Shown: positions 32,572-40,692 of the stretch, one piece after another
Layout of the letters: each line of letters opens with the position of its first letter
How positions within the stretch are numbered: position 1 is the stretch's first letter
Source: Gammaproteobacteria bacterium LSUCC0057
GTDB taxonomy: Bacteria; Pseudomonadota; Gammaproteobacteria; Pseudomonadales; Porticoccaceae
Assembly: GCA_004535795.1 (NCBI GenBank)
Contig: SPIA01000001.1
Location: 62,001-126,000 of the forward strand
Direction: 5' to 3'
DNA length: 64,000 nucleotides
The notes under the pieces: generated by a model
Told to the model about the DNA's origin: nothing
Seen by the model: the letters and a program-made list of their open reading frames with translations, nothing else
Databases searched by the model: none
Translations under genes and position numbers: made by a program

Positions 32572-34669
32572 GGTCGCGCACCGCTGTGGGGTCGATGCCG
32601 CGGCGGTCGACAAAACGCGCGAGACGAAATCCGACATCCATGGCCGCTGCGCTGTCGCTGCGGCGATAGGCGAGACGCAGTTCACTGCGCCCAGCCAGCG
32701 CCCAGCTGGCGCCGCGCACGACAAACAGCTCGCCCTGCTCGGGGCCACTGCTGTCCCCGTCACCGCGCCCGGCGTTGGGGCGAGGGCTGTAGTAGTCGTT
32801 GACCCACTCGCTGACATTGCCGTCGAGGTCGTGCAAGCCAAAACGGTTGGCGGGAAAGCGCGCTACCGGCGCGCTGAACTGATAGCCATCGTCATAATTG
32901 CGCAGGGTAAAGGGCAGTAGCGAGGTGGCCGATTGGTCGGCGTAGTTGGCTACCGCAGTGGTCGGCGGGTAGCGTTGATTACTCCAGCTATAGGTGGCGC
33001 TGCTGTTATCGGCGCGGCTGCGAGCGGCGTAGGCCCACTCTGCCTCGGTCGGCAGCCGGTAGCCGGTGGCATCCCAGTCGACACCGTAAAGTGTGCCGCC
33101 ACTGAGCTGATAAAATGCCGGCAGCCCCTCTTTGGCGCTCAGCCAGTTGCAGTACTCGGCCGCCTCATACCAGCTGATATTGACCACCGGTTGCTGGTCG
33201 AGCCCGAGCGGCTGGCCGCCGACAGTACCGGCATTGTGTTGGCGCCACTGTTGAAACTGCGCATTGGTCAGTTCTGTGGTGGCAATGTAGTAAGGTCGGG
33301 TCAGGCGTGCCCGGTAGTCGCCCTCATTGGCGCGGCGCCCCGGCTCGCGTCGCGCCGATCCCATGGTGAAGGCACCGCTGGGCTTGATCAGTCGCAACTC
33401 GCTGCCGTTGGCGGCGCTGAGCTGTGATGGGCGTGTCGACCAGAAAGCCTGTTCATGGCTGAGTAGCTCGACGCTGAGTTGTTGGCGGCGCTGGGCAATC
33501 GGCTCCACGGTGAAGTGTTGGCGTCGGTAACCTGGCTTGCTGATAGTCAGCTGGTGGCGTCGCGCCGGCAGCTCAAGGCGGTGGCGGCGCCCGGCGATAG
33601 CGATGGGTGGGCCGTCATCGATCACCAGCTGCGTGGCGGCGACGTTGAGCGATAACTCGACGCTGCCCAGCGCCGGGGTGAGCGATACCGCCAGCGTGAG
33701 CGGCTCGACACGGTCCGCTTGCAGTATCTGCTGGTGGGGTAGATAGCCTTCGAGATGGAGTGACAGCTGCAGCGGTTGGCCAACTTTGAGACGGCTGGTC
33801 AGCGGTGTGGAGCCGAGGAAATGGCCATCGAGAGTGACTGCCGCTCCCGCAGGTGTTGAGCTCAGCGCCAGCACAGCGCGCTCTGGCTCGAGTGTGGCGG
33901 TGTAACTGCGCGGTCCGCCCGGCAGCGCGCTGATGGTATCGCGCCAGGGTTCAAAGCCGGGCAAGCGCAGCTCGACATCGCTGCCGCTCTCCAGCAGCTC
34001 GACGGCGACCGGTGTTGTCCCTACCGCTGCGCCATCGACCACCGCCGTAGCGCCACTGGGTTCACTGTTGAGAGTGCGCACACTCCACGCCGGCTCAAGC
34101 GTCACCGCTGCGGTCTCGACCGCGGCGCGACCGGCTACCTGCAGCTCAATTTCACTGCGCCGGTAGCGCGGCTGCTCTATCGCCAAGCGGTAGCGACCGC
34201 GCATCAGCTGCAGGGTGTCGCTGTGGGCGCGGCGCTCACCATCGATCAGCACACTGCCCTGCGCCGAGGAGACGATGCGGTTGCCGTCGCGGTCAACAAG
34301 TTCTATGCGCACCTCGCCCGGCTGCTCCAGCAGTATCAGGCGTTGCTGCTGGGTTGGCTGCTGGTCGACAACAAAGCTGTGGTGCAGCGGCTGATAACCG
34401 GGCGCGCGGGCGGTGGCGCTGTATTCACCTGGCAGCAGTAGGTAGTTGCCGCCAAGTCGCAGTGACCAGCCACTGATCTTGAGCTCTACCGCCAGATCTG
34501 CGGGGAGCGGATCGGCGCCGGGGGCGGCTGCAAAGCTGACAATGACTGCGCGACTAGCACTGCTGTACCAGAGTGCCAGTAGCGTCACTGCCAGTAACAG
34601 CACGACAACCGCGCGCCGCCAGTAGTGCCGGCTGGCAGCAGAGTGCAATTTGGTTGCTGGCTTGTTCAC
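32564..34669 (-). CDS. Membrane-anchored PEGA-repeat protein with C-terminal SUMF1 (formylglycine-enzyme-like) domain
   Basis: A 701-residue protein. An N-terminal helix (VVVLLLAVTLLALWYSS) anchors a periplasmic region made of several PEGA-like repeats (about residues 50-400), for example SEPSGATAVVDGAAVGTTPV and STPAGAAVTLDGHFLGSTPL. The C-terminus (about 440-690) is a SUMF1/FGE fold: FTMGS, PVVNISWYEAAEYCNWLSA, YRLPTEAEWAYAARS, GLHDLDGNVSEWVND and VVRGASWA. The active-site cysteine pair of true formylglycine-generating enzymes is absent from the final segment, so it is probably a binding module. The GTG at 34669 is chosen for its AGGA site; the frame is open to 34735. Confidence 0.85.
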   Translation of the reverse strand: MNKPATKLHSAASRHYWRRAVVVLLLAVTLLALWYSSASRAVIVSFAAAPGADPLPADLAVELKISGWSLRLGGNYLLLPGEYSATARAPGYQPLHHSFVVDQQPTQQQRLILLEQPGEVRIELVDRDGNRIVSSAQGSVLIDGERRAHSDTLQLMRGRYRLAIEQPRYRRSEIELQVAGRAAVETAAVTLEPAWSVRTLNSEPSGATAVVDGAAVGTTPVAVELLESGSDVELRLPGFEPWRDTISALPGGPRSYTATLEPERAVLALSSTPAGAAVTLDGHFLGSTPLTSRLKVGQPLQLSLHLEGYLPHQQILQADRVEPLTLAVSLTPALGSVELSLNVAATQLVIDDGPPIAIAGRRHRLELPARRHQLTISKPGYRRQHFTVEPIAQRRQQLSVELLSHEQAFWSTRPSQLSAANGSELRLIKPSGAFTMGSARREPGRRANEGDYRARLTRPYYIATTELTNAQFQQWRQHNAGTVGGQPLGLDQQPVVNISWYEAAEYCNWLSAKEGLPAFYQLSGGTLYGVDWDATGYRLPTEAEWAYAARSRADNSSATYSWSNQRYPPTTAVANYADQSATSLLPFTLRNYDDGYQFSAPVARFPANRFGLHDLDGNVSEWVNDYYSPRPNAGRGDGDSSGPEQGELFVVRGASWALAGRSELRLAYRRSDSAAAMDVGFRLARFVDRRGIDPTAVRDHE

Positions 34670-34706
34670 TGGGTGGTTCCTCGACAATGGACGGCGCGGG
34701 CGTGTT

Positions 34707-36143
34707 TCACAGCGGCTGACCACACGTAATATCAACGGTGAGTGCGGCGCTCGGTGTCGCGGCAGTCACCTCAAAGTTAACCTGTCGGTCGCGGTGGCCA
34801 GCACAGCTGCCCAGCGCAGTATAACGCCCCGGCAATAGCTGCAGCGGGTGCTGGTTAAAGCGGCCGAGCTCGGCCACTTTGAATACCGTCACCTCAGTGA
34901 TGCCATCAGAGCGCAGCAGCACCGTGCGCTTCTCGGCGGTCTGCTGCAACAGCTCGCGCAGCTCAGCTATCTGGCGGTGTAAGCGCTCCCCTCGTGGAGC
35001 AATCTGTTCAGCCTGTTGCAGCCAGCTCTGCGCACTGCGGCGCTGTTGTGGCGCTACCAGTGCGTAGGGGGCAGCGGTCAACTGTTGCCACTGCTGGTCA
35101 AACTCGGCGCGCACCCGGCTGCTGAGCAGCCGCACCTGAGCCTCGAGCAGCCCCGGGGCACGCTGTTCTAGTTGTTGATAGACCGCCACCGCCTGCTGCC
35201 ACTGCTCGCGGTTTTCGTAGTCGCCAGCTAAACGCAGTTGCTCATCGATATCGCGCTGGCGGCGCTGGTTGAGCACCTGGTTGAGACCGCTGGCAGCCGC
35301 CTCACTACTGGGCTGTAACTGCTGAGCCCGCTGTAAAGCGCGCTCAGCGCTGTCGAGTTGACCACTGCTCAAGTCGGCGTAACCGCGCTGCAGCGCAGCC
35401 TGGTAGTCAGCTTGCTGTTGCGCGCGCTGCAGCTGCTCGGCGACCGCTAGCAGCGCCGGGTGTTGGCTGTCGACCGCGGCGCTGTGGCGGGCGCTGACAA
35501 CAGCGCTGGCGGCGGCACTCAACTGGTCGTTTTCGAGCGCTGCAGTGATGGTGTTGACCGCCTGTTGGGTCGCCGCCAACAGTGACAGTTGTTGCTGCCA
35601 GCGCTCGAGGCTGGCGGCACTCTCAGCGCTGTTTTCTGGCTGCAGTAACTCGGCCAGTTGCAGCACTTCTGCCAACTCGCTGGCGGCAAAGTCGCGGTAG
35701 AGCTGAGCCGCTTCGTCGAGTAGTTCGGCAAGTCGCAGCGGGCGCTGCTCGAGCAGCTGTTGCACAGCAGTCAGCGCCGCCTGGTAACTCGCCACGGCGC
35801 GGTCAAAATTGCTACTGGCAAAAGCGCTGTCGCCCTGGCTGAGCCAATTATTGAAACTGTTGTACTGTTCACCAGCCCAGCGCTGCGGTTGGCTCGGCTG
35901 CAGCGTTTCTGCGGCCACGGCGATTTCAGCCAGCAGCGTCTGAGCCCGCTGGCGCTGTTGGGCGACCACGGCGCGCTGCGAGGCGGAGAGCGCCGCAACG
36001 GGTGGCGCGGCGGTTCCGCGCGGCTGTTGATCGAGCGCATCGAGTCGCTGTTGGCGCAGTTGTGGCGCGATCAGCAGCACGGCCAACGCCGCCAAAAGCA
36101 GCGCCACTAGCCAGTTTCGCTGTTGTCTGGTCAGTGCTCTCAT
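34707..36143 (-). CDS. Membrane-anchored TPR-like/coiled-coil protein with C-terminal PEGA-like domain
   Basis: A 478-residue protein: an N-terminal membrane helix (NWLVALLLAALAVLLIAP), then about 340 residues of Ala/Gln/Leu-rich helical repeats that read as TPR-like units (for example NFDRAVASYQAALTAVQQLL and GQLDSAERALQRAQQLQP), and a C-terminal beta domain (about 400-478) with DGITEVTVFKVAELGRF, LLPGRYTALGSCAGHRD, resembling the terminal domain found in other PEGA/SUMF1 systems. Predicted periplasmic scaffold. The ATG at 36143 overlaps the stop of the CsgG-like gene (ATGA), and the gene ends 37 bases before the SUMF1 start. Confidence 0.8.
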   Translation of the reverse strand: MRALTRQQRNWLVALLLAALAVLLIAPQLRQQRLDALDQQPRGTAAPPVAALSASQRAVVAQQRQRAQTLLAEIAVAAETLQPSQPQRWAGEQYNSFNNWLSQGDSAFASSNFDRAVASYQAALTAVQQLLEQRPLRLAELLDEAAQLYRDFAASELAEVLQLAELLQPENSAESAASLERWQQQLSLLAATQQAVNTITAALENDQLSAAASAVVSARHSAAVDSQHPALLAVAEQLQRAQQQADYQAALQRGYADLSSGQLDSAERALQRAQQLQPSSEAAASGLNQVLNQRRQRDIDEQLRLAGDYENREQWQQAVAVYQQLEQRAPGLLEAQVRLLSSRVRAEFDQQWQQLTAAPYALVAPQQRRSAQSWLQQAEQIAPRGERLHRQIAELRELLQQTAEKRTVLLRSDGITEVTVFKVAELGRFNQHPLQLLPGRYTALGSCAGHRDRQVNFEVTAATPSAALTVDITCGQPL

Positions 36144-37348
36144 GTTGGGTCTGGCAGCGCCCGCTCGCGCTGATAAATCTCCTGCAGCAATGCTTTCCAC
36201 TGGCGGTATTGGGCGTCGACACTGCCGCTCAGGGTGATGGTGCGGTCTTCTAAGTCAATTTGTTGCGGGGCGATCTCGGCGCTCAACGAGGCGCCCATTT
36301 CTGCGACTGACTCGTTGGCGGCCGCAGCGCGGTCGCGGGTGGCCAGACTGTTGCGCACCGCCAGGCCACCGAAACCGGCACCGACGGTGCTGATTGCGCG
36401 TGTCGAGGCCGAATTGCTCTCGTAGCGGCCGTAGATGCCGGCGATGATCGCGCCGATGCCGCCGATCATCTGCCGAGTCGCTTTGGCGTTGAGTTGACGC
36501 GCCTCCACTACTGCGTTGTAGGAGCTGGCGCGGTAGTTTTGGTAGGGCTCGTGCATCTGTTCGGCAAATTGCTGGTAGTAGTCTTGCATGGTGTCGATGT
36601 AGAGATAGTCGCGCTGGCGAATCTTATCGATGCGCGCCATCAACGGGTCATTGTCGGCCGGCAGTTTTACCAATTTGATTGCGCCGTCGGCGCGGCGGTC
36701 TAGGTAGCCCGCTAGGGCCTGTGGGGCAAACTGCTGGCCAAAGCGCAGCGCAGTAATCTGACGCAGACGCTCGGCGCTGGCGTCACCGCGGCGTTCGCGC
36801 TGGCTGAGCAGGTCGTTGGCGATCTCGGTAAAGAGATTGTGAAACGGGTCGCGCAGTTGCTTCAGCCGCCGGTCGTAGGCGTATTTGCCGACCACTTGAC
36901 GGTAGCGCTGATCGAGCCAGCGGTTGCCACTGCTATCGACAACTGTGATTGCCAGTTCGAGCTCCTCGCCATTGGATGCGAGCACCTTGCCGCGCAGCAG
37001 CAGGTCGACCGCGGTCTCTTCGCTGGCCACCACCCGCACCGCCCCCCAGCCACCGCTGCGCTCCAACATTTTGCCCAACTGGGTGACGAAATAGACGGTT
37101 TCTGCCATGCGCACTTCGGGAAACACCGGGTCATCGTCGTCGACCAACTCGAGGCCATCGTCGAGCGGCAGCAGTCCGATGTCGAGCAGTGCGCTATCGC
37201 TGAAAGGGTAGCTGGGCGTGAGCAGCGTGGTCGGTGTCGATGAGGTAATTTTGTCCAGTGCCAGCACTGCCGGTGGCGCCGCTGCGAGCAGTAGCGCGGT
37301 GGTCAAGCAGAGCAGCCGCATGAGCGGTTTAGCAAGCGCTAACAACAT
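36140..37348 (-). CDS. Exported CsgG/LpoB-like protein of unknown function
   Basis: A 402-residue protein with a signal peptide (LLCLTTALLLAAAPPAVLA). The mature part begins with LLDIGLLPLDDGLE, followed by FVTQLGKMLERSG, VDLLLRGKVLASNGEELELAITVVD and DPFHNLFTEIANDL. That order (predicted beta strand, conserved Gly-Lys-Ile/Val, then a helix) recalls the nucleotide-free CsgG/LpoB-type fold of periplasmic lipoproteins, although no lipobox is seen. A central RYESNSASTRAISTVGAGFG region and a C-terminal LEDRTITLSGSVDAQYRQW block complete it. The ATG at 37348 has AAGGGG seven bases upstream and starts one base after the stop of the preceding gene. Confidence 0.75.
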   Translation of the reverse strand: MLLALAKPLMRLLCLTTALLLAAAPPAVLALDKITSSTPTTLLTPSYPFSDSALLDIGLLPLDDGLELVDDDDPVFPEVRMAETVYFVTQLGKMLERSGGWGAVRVVASEETAVDLLLRGKVLASNGEELELAITVVDSSGNRWLDQRYRQVVGKYAYDRRLKQLRDPFHNLFTEIANDLLSQRERRGDASAERLRQITALRFGQQFAPQALAGYLDRRADGAIKLVKLPADNDPLMARIDKIRQRDYLYIDTMQDYYQQFAEQMHEPYQNYRASSYNAVVEARQLNAKATRQMIGGIGAIIAGIYGRYESNSASTRAISTVGAGFGGLAVRNSLATRDRAAAANESVAEMGASLSAEIAPQQIDLEDRTITLSGSVDAQYRQWKALLQEIYQRERALPDPT

Positions 37349-37349
37349 T

Positions 37350-37925
37350 TTATTGCCCCTTGATTCTGCGGTATTCATCCCACAATTTTTCGCGCAGTGC
37401 CGGATCGCGTTCGCGCAGAGCGGCCTCTCTGATTTGCCGCAGCACGATATCGTCGCCTTGGCCGTCGCCGATATCTTCCGGTACCGGTAGCGGCTGTTGG
37501 CCACCACCGCCCGCACCTAGCGCACCGCTGTCGGTGCTGCCACTGTTGCCGTTTGCGCTGTCAGCGCGCTCGCCCTCGCCGGTATCGCTGCTGTCGCGGC
37601 CGCTGCTGGCGCCGTCCATACCCGAGCCGCCACTGGCGCGGCCGGCGATGGTCTGGTCTTCGCTGGCTGTCGCGCCGGCAGCGAGTTCGCCGGGGGCCGC
37701 CTCATCGAAGGCAGAGCCATGATCGAGCGGCATCGCGCGACCTTGCTGCGAGAGTATATCGACCTCTCCCGCGCTCTGCTGGCGGTCGAGCGCGCGGTCA
37801 AATTCTTCCAGTGCGCGCTCCAGCTCGCGGTCTAAGTCGCGGCTGTCGGCCGTGAGCTCGGCGCTGAGCGGTGCGCTCAAGATCAGCCCCAGCCAGCCGC
37901 ATAATAGATGTCGTTTAGCTAGCAT
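37350..37925 (-). CDS. Exported Gly/Ser-rich low-complexity protein
   Basis: A 191-residue protein. A signal peptide (LLCGWLGLILSAPLSA) is followed by a charged helix DRELERALEEFDRALDRQQ, a long Gly/Ser/Ala/Asp-rich linker, and a conserved-looking C-terminal helix IREAALRERDPALREKLWDE. Such a layout, two helices joined by a disordered tether, suits an adaptor reaching across the periplasm. The ATG at 37925 overlaps the end of the TPR/TonB-like gene by 11 bases; the gene ends one base before the CsgG-like gene. No family recognised. Confidence 0.7.
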   Translation of the reverse strand: MLAKRHLLCGWLGLILSAPLSAELTADSRDLDRELERALEEFDRALDRQQSAGEVDILSQQGRAMPLDHGSAFDEAAPGELAAGATASEDQTIAGRASGGSGMDGASSGRDSSDTGEGERADSANGNSGSTDSGALGAGGGGQQPLPVPEDIGDGQGDDIVLRQIREAALRERDPALREKLWDEYRRIKGQ

Positions 37926-39342
37926 CGCTACTCTCGCTACTCTCGCTACTCTCGCTGCTCTCACTAGTGGCTGCATCTGTCGCTTCTCTGCGGTTGGATG
38001 GCTCAGCTGGTGCTGCTGCACTGAGCAGCGCTACCAGCTCGGGCACCATCACCATGTCGATGGGGCCACTGCTGCTGCGGCTGCCATCGGCGCCGATACT
38101 CGGCCGGTAGCGGATCTCATTGACCAATTTGAGCGCTTCACGCTGCTGCTGTGTACTCCATGTCAGCGCCTCGGCTGGCCACTCAACGGCGATGACACGG
38201 CCCTTGTCATCAACCTCGGCGTTAGCGGTTTGCACCACCCAGTCGCTGGGGGTGCGGCCGAACTGGATGGCGCGCGGCAGTGCAAAGAGCTGTTCGCCGA
38301 GTGCTGAGAAGGTTGCGCTGGCCTCTGCTTCAGGGGTATCGGTGTTATCGGAGCGGTCGGGGTTTGCACTCAGGTCGCTATCGTCTCTCTCTTCGCTGTC
38401 ATCGTCCTCGACGGTGGTCAACTCATAAGCGAGGCGGTAGGCTTGCTCGGCCGAGCGCTGCTGTGCAAAGACCAGATACCAATCACCCAGTGTCGCCACC
38501 GCCTCGGCGAGCTGTTGTGGGTCGCTGTCGGCGCTGCGCTCAATACCCAGTACGATCTGCTCCAACGCCGTTTTGCCATTGCGATAGCTGGCTTGGCTGT
38601 GGGTCGAGGGGGTTCTCTCGACGGCCAAACCGGTGGAGATGGAGAAACCGTTGTCGCTTGGCAGGCCGTGCTCGCGCAGGTGCTCAGCGATGGTGTAGTT
38701 GACTTCAATCACTCGGCGGTAGTGGTCGGTGGCGGTGTGCTGGCTATCACTGTCGCTATTGGCCAACAGCACATTGAGTTGATGGGCGGCGATCTTGTCG
38801 GCGTCGACTAAGTGCTTAAAACCGAGTTTGGCGGTGGCGCTGCTGTGGTAGGCCGCCAGCTGCCAGGCCAGCAGTTTGTCCAGTGTCGGCAGTAGCGCGG
38901 CGTTCATTTCACCATAGTGGTTGATGGCGAGACGATAAGCGGCATAAAGGGCGTCGGTGGCGCGCTCGCGATCGCCCAGTTGTAGATGGCTGTCGGCGAC
39001 CGCGAACAAAAAAGGCGTCTGGCCGATGGCGTTGAGCCCGTGGTTGACTCGCTCAATCTGCATGGCGGTCTGGAAGGCTTGCAGCGCCTCGGCCACAGCG
39101 TTTTGTTGGCTAAGTGCGAGGCCGAGTGAAAAGTACAGCTCGCCGAGTTGCGGGGCATAGCCATCGCTGCCGCTCTCTTGGCGCTCGATGGCGGCCAGCA
39201 GTTCATCGACCGAGGCAGTCGGCTCGGCTTGCGCCACCGCGTTGGATGGCAGCGCACCGTTCAGCACCAGAGTGAGCAGCACCACAACCCCCACTGGGGT
39301 GCGCGGCGGTGTCGTCGCGGTCGCCGATTGTCTGGTTGTCAC
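37915..39342 (-). CDS. Exported TPR-like protein with TonB-C-like segment (first gene of envelope cluster)
   Basis: A 475-residue protein. The signal peptide (GVVVLLTLVLNGALPSNAVA) precedes a helical repeat domain (about 45-330) with TPR-like units such as YFSLGLALSQQNAVAEALQA and AEAVATLGDWYLVFAQQRSA. Near residues 368-415, TANAEVDDKGRVIAVEWPAE followed by a helix and IRYRP resembles the beta-alpha-beta core of TonB C-terminal domains. A short acidic Ser/Glu repeat tail ends the protein. I prefer the GTG at 39342 because GGAGG lies eight bases upstream; an ATG at 39357 has no such site. Divergent from the aminotransferase gene. Confidence 0.78.
   Translation of the reverse strand: MTTRQSATATTPPRTPVGVVVLLTLVLNGALPSNAVAQAEPTASVDELLAAIERQESGSDGYAPQLGELYFSLGLALSQQNAVAEALQAFQTAMQIERVNHGLNAIGQTPFLFAVADSHLQLGDRERATDALYAAYRLAINHYGEMNAALLPTLDKLLAWQLAAYHSSATAKLGFKHLVDADKIAAHQLNVLLANSDSDSQHTATDHYRRVIEVNYTIAEHLREHGLPSDNGFSISTGLAVERTPSTHSQASYRNGKTALEQIVLGIERSADSDPQQLAEAVATLGDWYLVFAQQRSAEQAYRLAYELTTVEDDDSEERDDSDLSANPDRSDNTDTPEAEASATFSALGEQLFALPRAIQFGRTPSDWVVQTANAEVDDKGRVIAVEWPAEALTWSTQQQREALKLVNEIRYRPSIGADGSRSSSGPIDMVMVPELVALLSAAAPAEPSNRREATDAATSESSESSESSESSDAS
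37927..37962. repeat. Short tandem repeat (four 9-base units) across a gene overlap
   Basis: Three perfect copies of GCTACTCTC (37927, 37936, 37945) and one GCTGCTCTC (37954). It encodes the Ser-Glu-Ser repeats at the C-terminus of the TPR protein and ends two bases before the start codon of the next gene. The unit is a multiple of three, so slippage would only change repeat number. Confidence 0.85.
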
Positions 39343-39449
39343 TGCGTCATCCTCCATGCCGGTGTTGGCTGCCGACAAGCTCTTTTTAGTGTGCTCCGCC
39401 GCGCTGGCAACTGCAAGTGGCTCAGCGAGCTGACTGCACGGCAGTTTAA

Positions 39450-39479
39450 TTCGACACTCCCCAGAGGGCTGTTTAGAAT
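39450..39479 (+). promoter_or_regulatory. Candidate sigma-70 promoter of the aminotransferase gene
   Basis: TTCGAC (39450-39455) and TAGAAT (39474-39479) are separated by 18 bases, 41 bases upstream of the ATG. Four of six and five of six bases match the consensus hexamers. Confidence 0.45.
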
Positions 39480-39520
39480 AGACGACTTTATCTATTCGGT
39501 TTGATTTGTGGAGTCCCAGC

Positions 39521-40642
39521 ATGGCAATTAGTTCCTTTCACCCCCCGCAGCGCACCTTGATGGGCCCCGGCCCCTCCGATGTCAGCGCTCGTGTATTGGC
39601 CGCGCTGGCGCGCCCGACGCTGGGCCACCTCGACCCGGCCTTTATCGGCATGATGGATGAGCTCAAGCGGCTTCTGCAGTACGCTTTTCAAACCGAAAAT
39701 GCGATGACTTTTGCCGTTTCAGCACCCGGTTCGGCCGGTATGGAGTGCTGTTTTGTCAATCTGCTGGAGCCGGGCGACAAGGTTATCGTCTGCCAAAACG
39801 GGGTGTTCGGCGGCCGTATGAAGGAGAACATTGAGCGCTGCGGCGGTATCCCGGTATTGGTGGAAGACCCGTGGGGTCGCGCCGTCGACCCCGACAAGGT
39901 CGAGGCCGCCTTCGGCGCCAACCCCGATGCCAAATTCCTCGCTTTTGTCCATGCCGAGACCTCCACCGGCGCTTGTTCCGATGCGCAGACACTGTGCGCT
40001 ATCGCCAAACGTTACGGCGCTTTGACGATAGTCGATGCGGTGACCTCGCTGGGCGGATCGCCGCTCAAGGTCGACGAGTGGGGTATCGATGCTATCTATT
40101 CCGGTTCGCAGAAATGTCTCTCGGCACCGCCCGGGCTGTCGCCGGTCAGCTTTAGCGATGCCGCGGCAGAAGTGATCCGCCAGCGCAAAACCAAGGTGCA
40201 GAGCTGGTTTCTCGACCTGTCGCTGGTGATGGGTTACTGGGCCGGCGAGGGCAAGCGCGCCTACCACCACACCGCCCCGGTCAACAGCCTGTACGCGCTG
40301 CACGAGTCCCTGGTGATGTTGCAAGAGGAGGGGCTCGAGGCCTCTTGGCAGCGCCACTGCGACCTCCACCAGCAGCTCAAACAGGGGCTGGCCGAGCTCG
40401 GTATCGAATTTATCGTCCCCGAGGGTGATCGCCTGCCACAGCTCAATGCGGTCACTATCCCCGCCGGGGTCGATGACGCCGCGGTGCGCGCCGCACTGCT
40501 CGCCGACTACAACCTCGAGATAGGCGCCGGCCTCGGCGCGCTAGCGGGAAAAGTGTGGCGGATTGGGCTGATGGGCCACGCCGCCAACCAGCGCAATGTC
40601 GACTACTGTGTTGCCGCGCTGCGCGAGGTGCTCAGCCGCTGA
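39521..40642 (+). CDS. Alanine-glyoxylate/serine-glyoxylate-type aminotransferase (class V)
   Basis: A 373-residue PLP enzyme of the AGXT group, which moves amino groups between alanine or serine and glyoxylate or pyruvate. Seen: [16 protein letters not shown] at the start, [29 protein letters not shown] (Asp binding the PLP ring) and the PLP lysine about residue 198 in [12 protein letters not shown], then PVNSLYAL and [12 protein letters not shown]. The ATG at 39521 has GGAG seven bases upstream. Single gene with its own candidate promoter, ending in a bidirectional terminator. The preferred amino donor cannot be decided from the sequence. Confidence 0.92.
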   Translation: MAISSFHPPQRTLMGPGPSDVSARVLAALARPTLGHLDPAFIGMMDELKRLLQYAFQTENAMTFAVSAPGSAGMECCFVNLLEPGDKVIVCQNGVFGGRMKENIERCGGIPVLVEDPWGRAVDPDKVEAAFGANPDAKFLAFVHAETSTGACSDAQTLCAIAKRYGALTIVDAVTSLGGSPLKVDEWGIDAIYSGSQKCLSAPPGLSPVSFSDAAAEVIRQRKTKVQSWFLDLSLVMGYWAGEGKRAYHHTAPVNSLYALHESLVMLQEEGLEASWQRHCDLHQQLKQGLAELGIEFIVPEGDRLPQLNAVTIPAGVDDAAVRAALLADYNLEIGAGLGALAGKVWRIGLMGHAANQRNVDYCVAALREVLSR

Positions 40643-40662
40643 ACGGGATGGTTTTCAGCCTG

Positions 40663-40692
40663 ACAAAAAGCCGGCATCAGCCGGCTTTTTGT
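40663..40692. terminator. Bidirectional intrinsic terminator
   Basis: ACAAAAAGCCGG (40663-40674) and CCGGCTTTTTGT (40681-40692) form a perfect 12-bp inverted repeat with a six-base loop. T tracts occur on both strands. It serves the aminotransferase gene and the convergent amidohydrolase gene, whose stop codon it touches. Confidence 0.88.

Noticed and set aside
32564-34669. Annotation as an active formylglycine-generating (sulfatase-modifying) enzyme
   Set aside because: The active-site cysteine pair is missing and no sulfatase gene is nearby.
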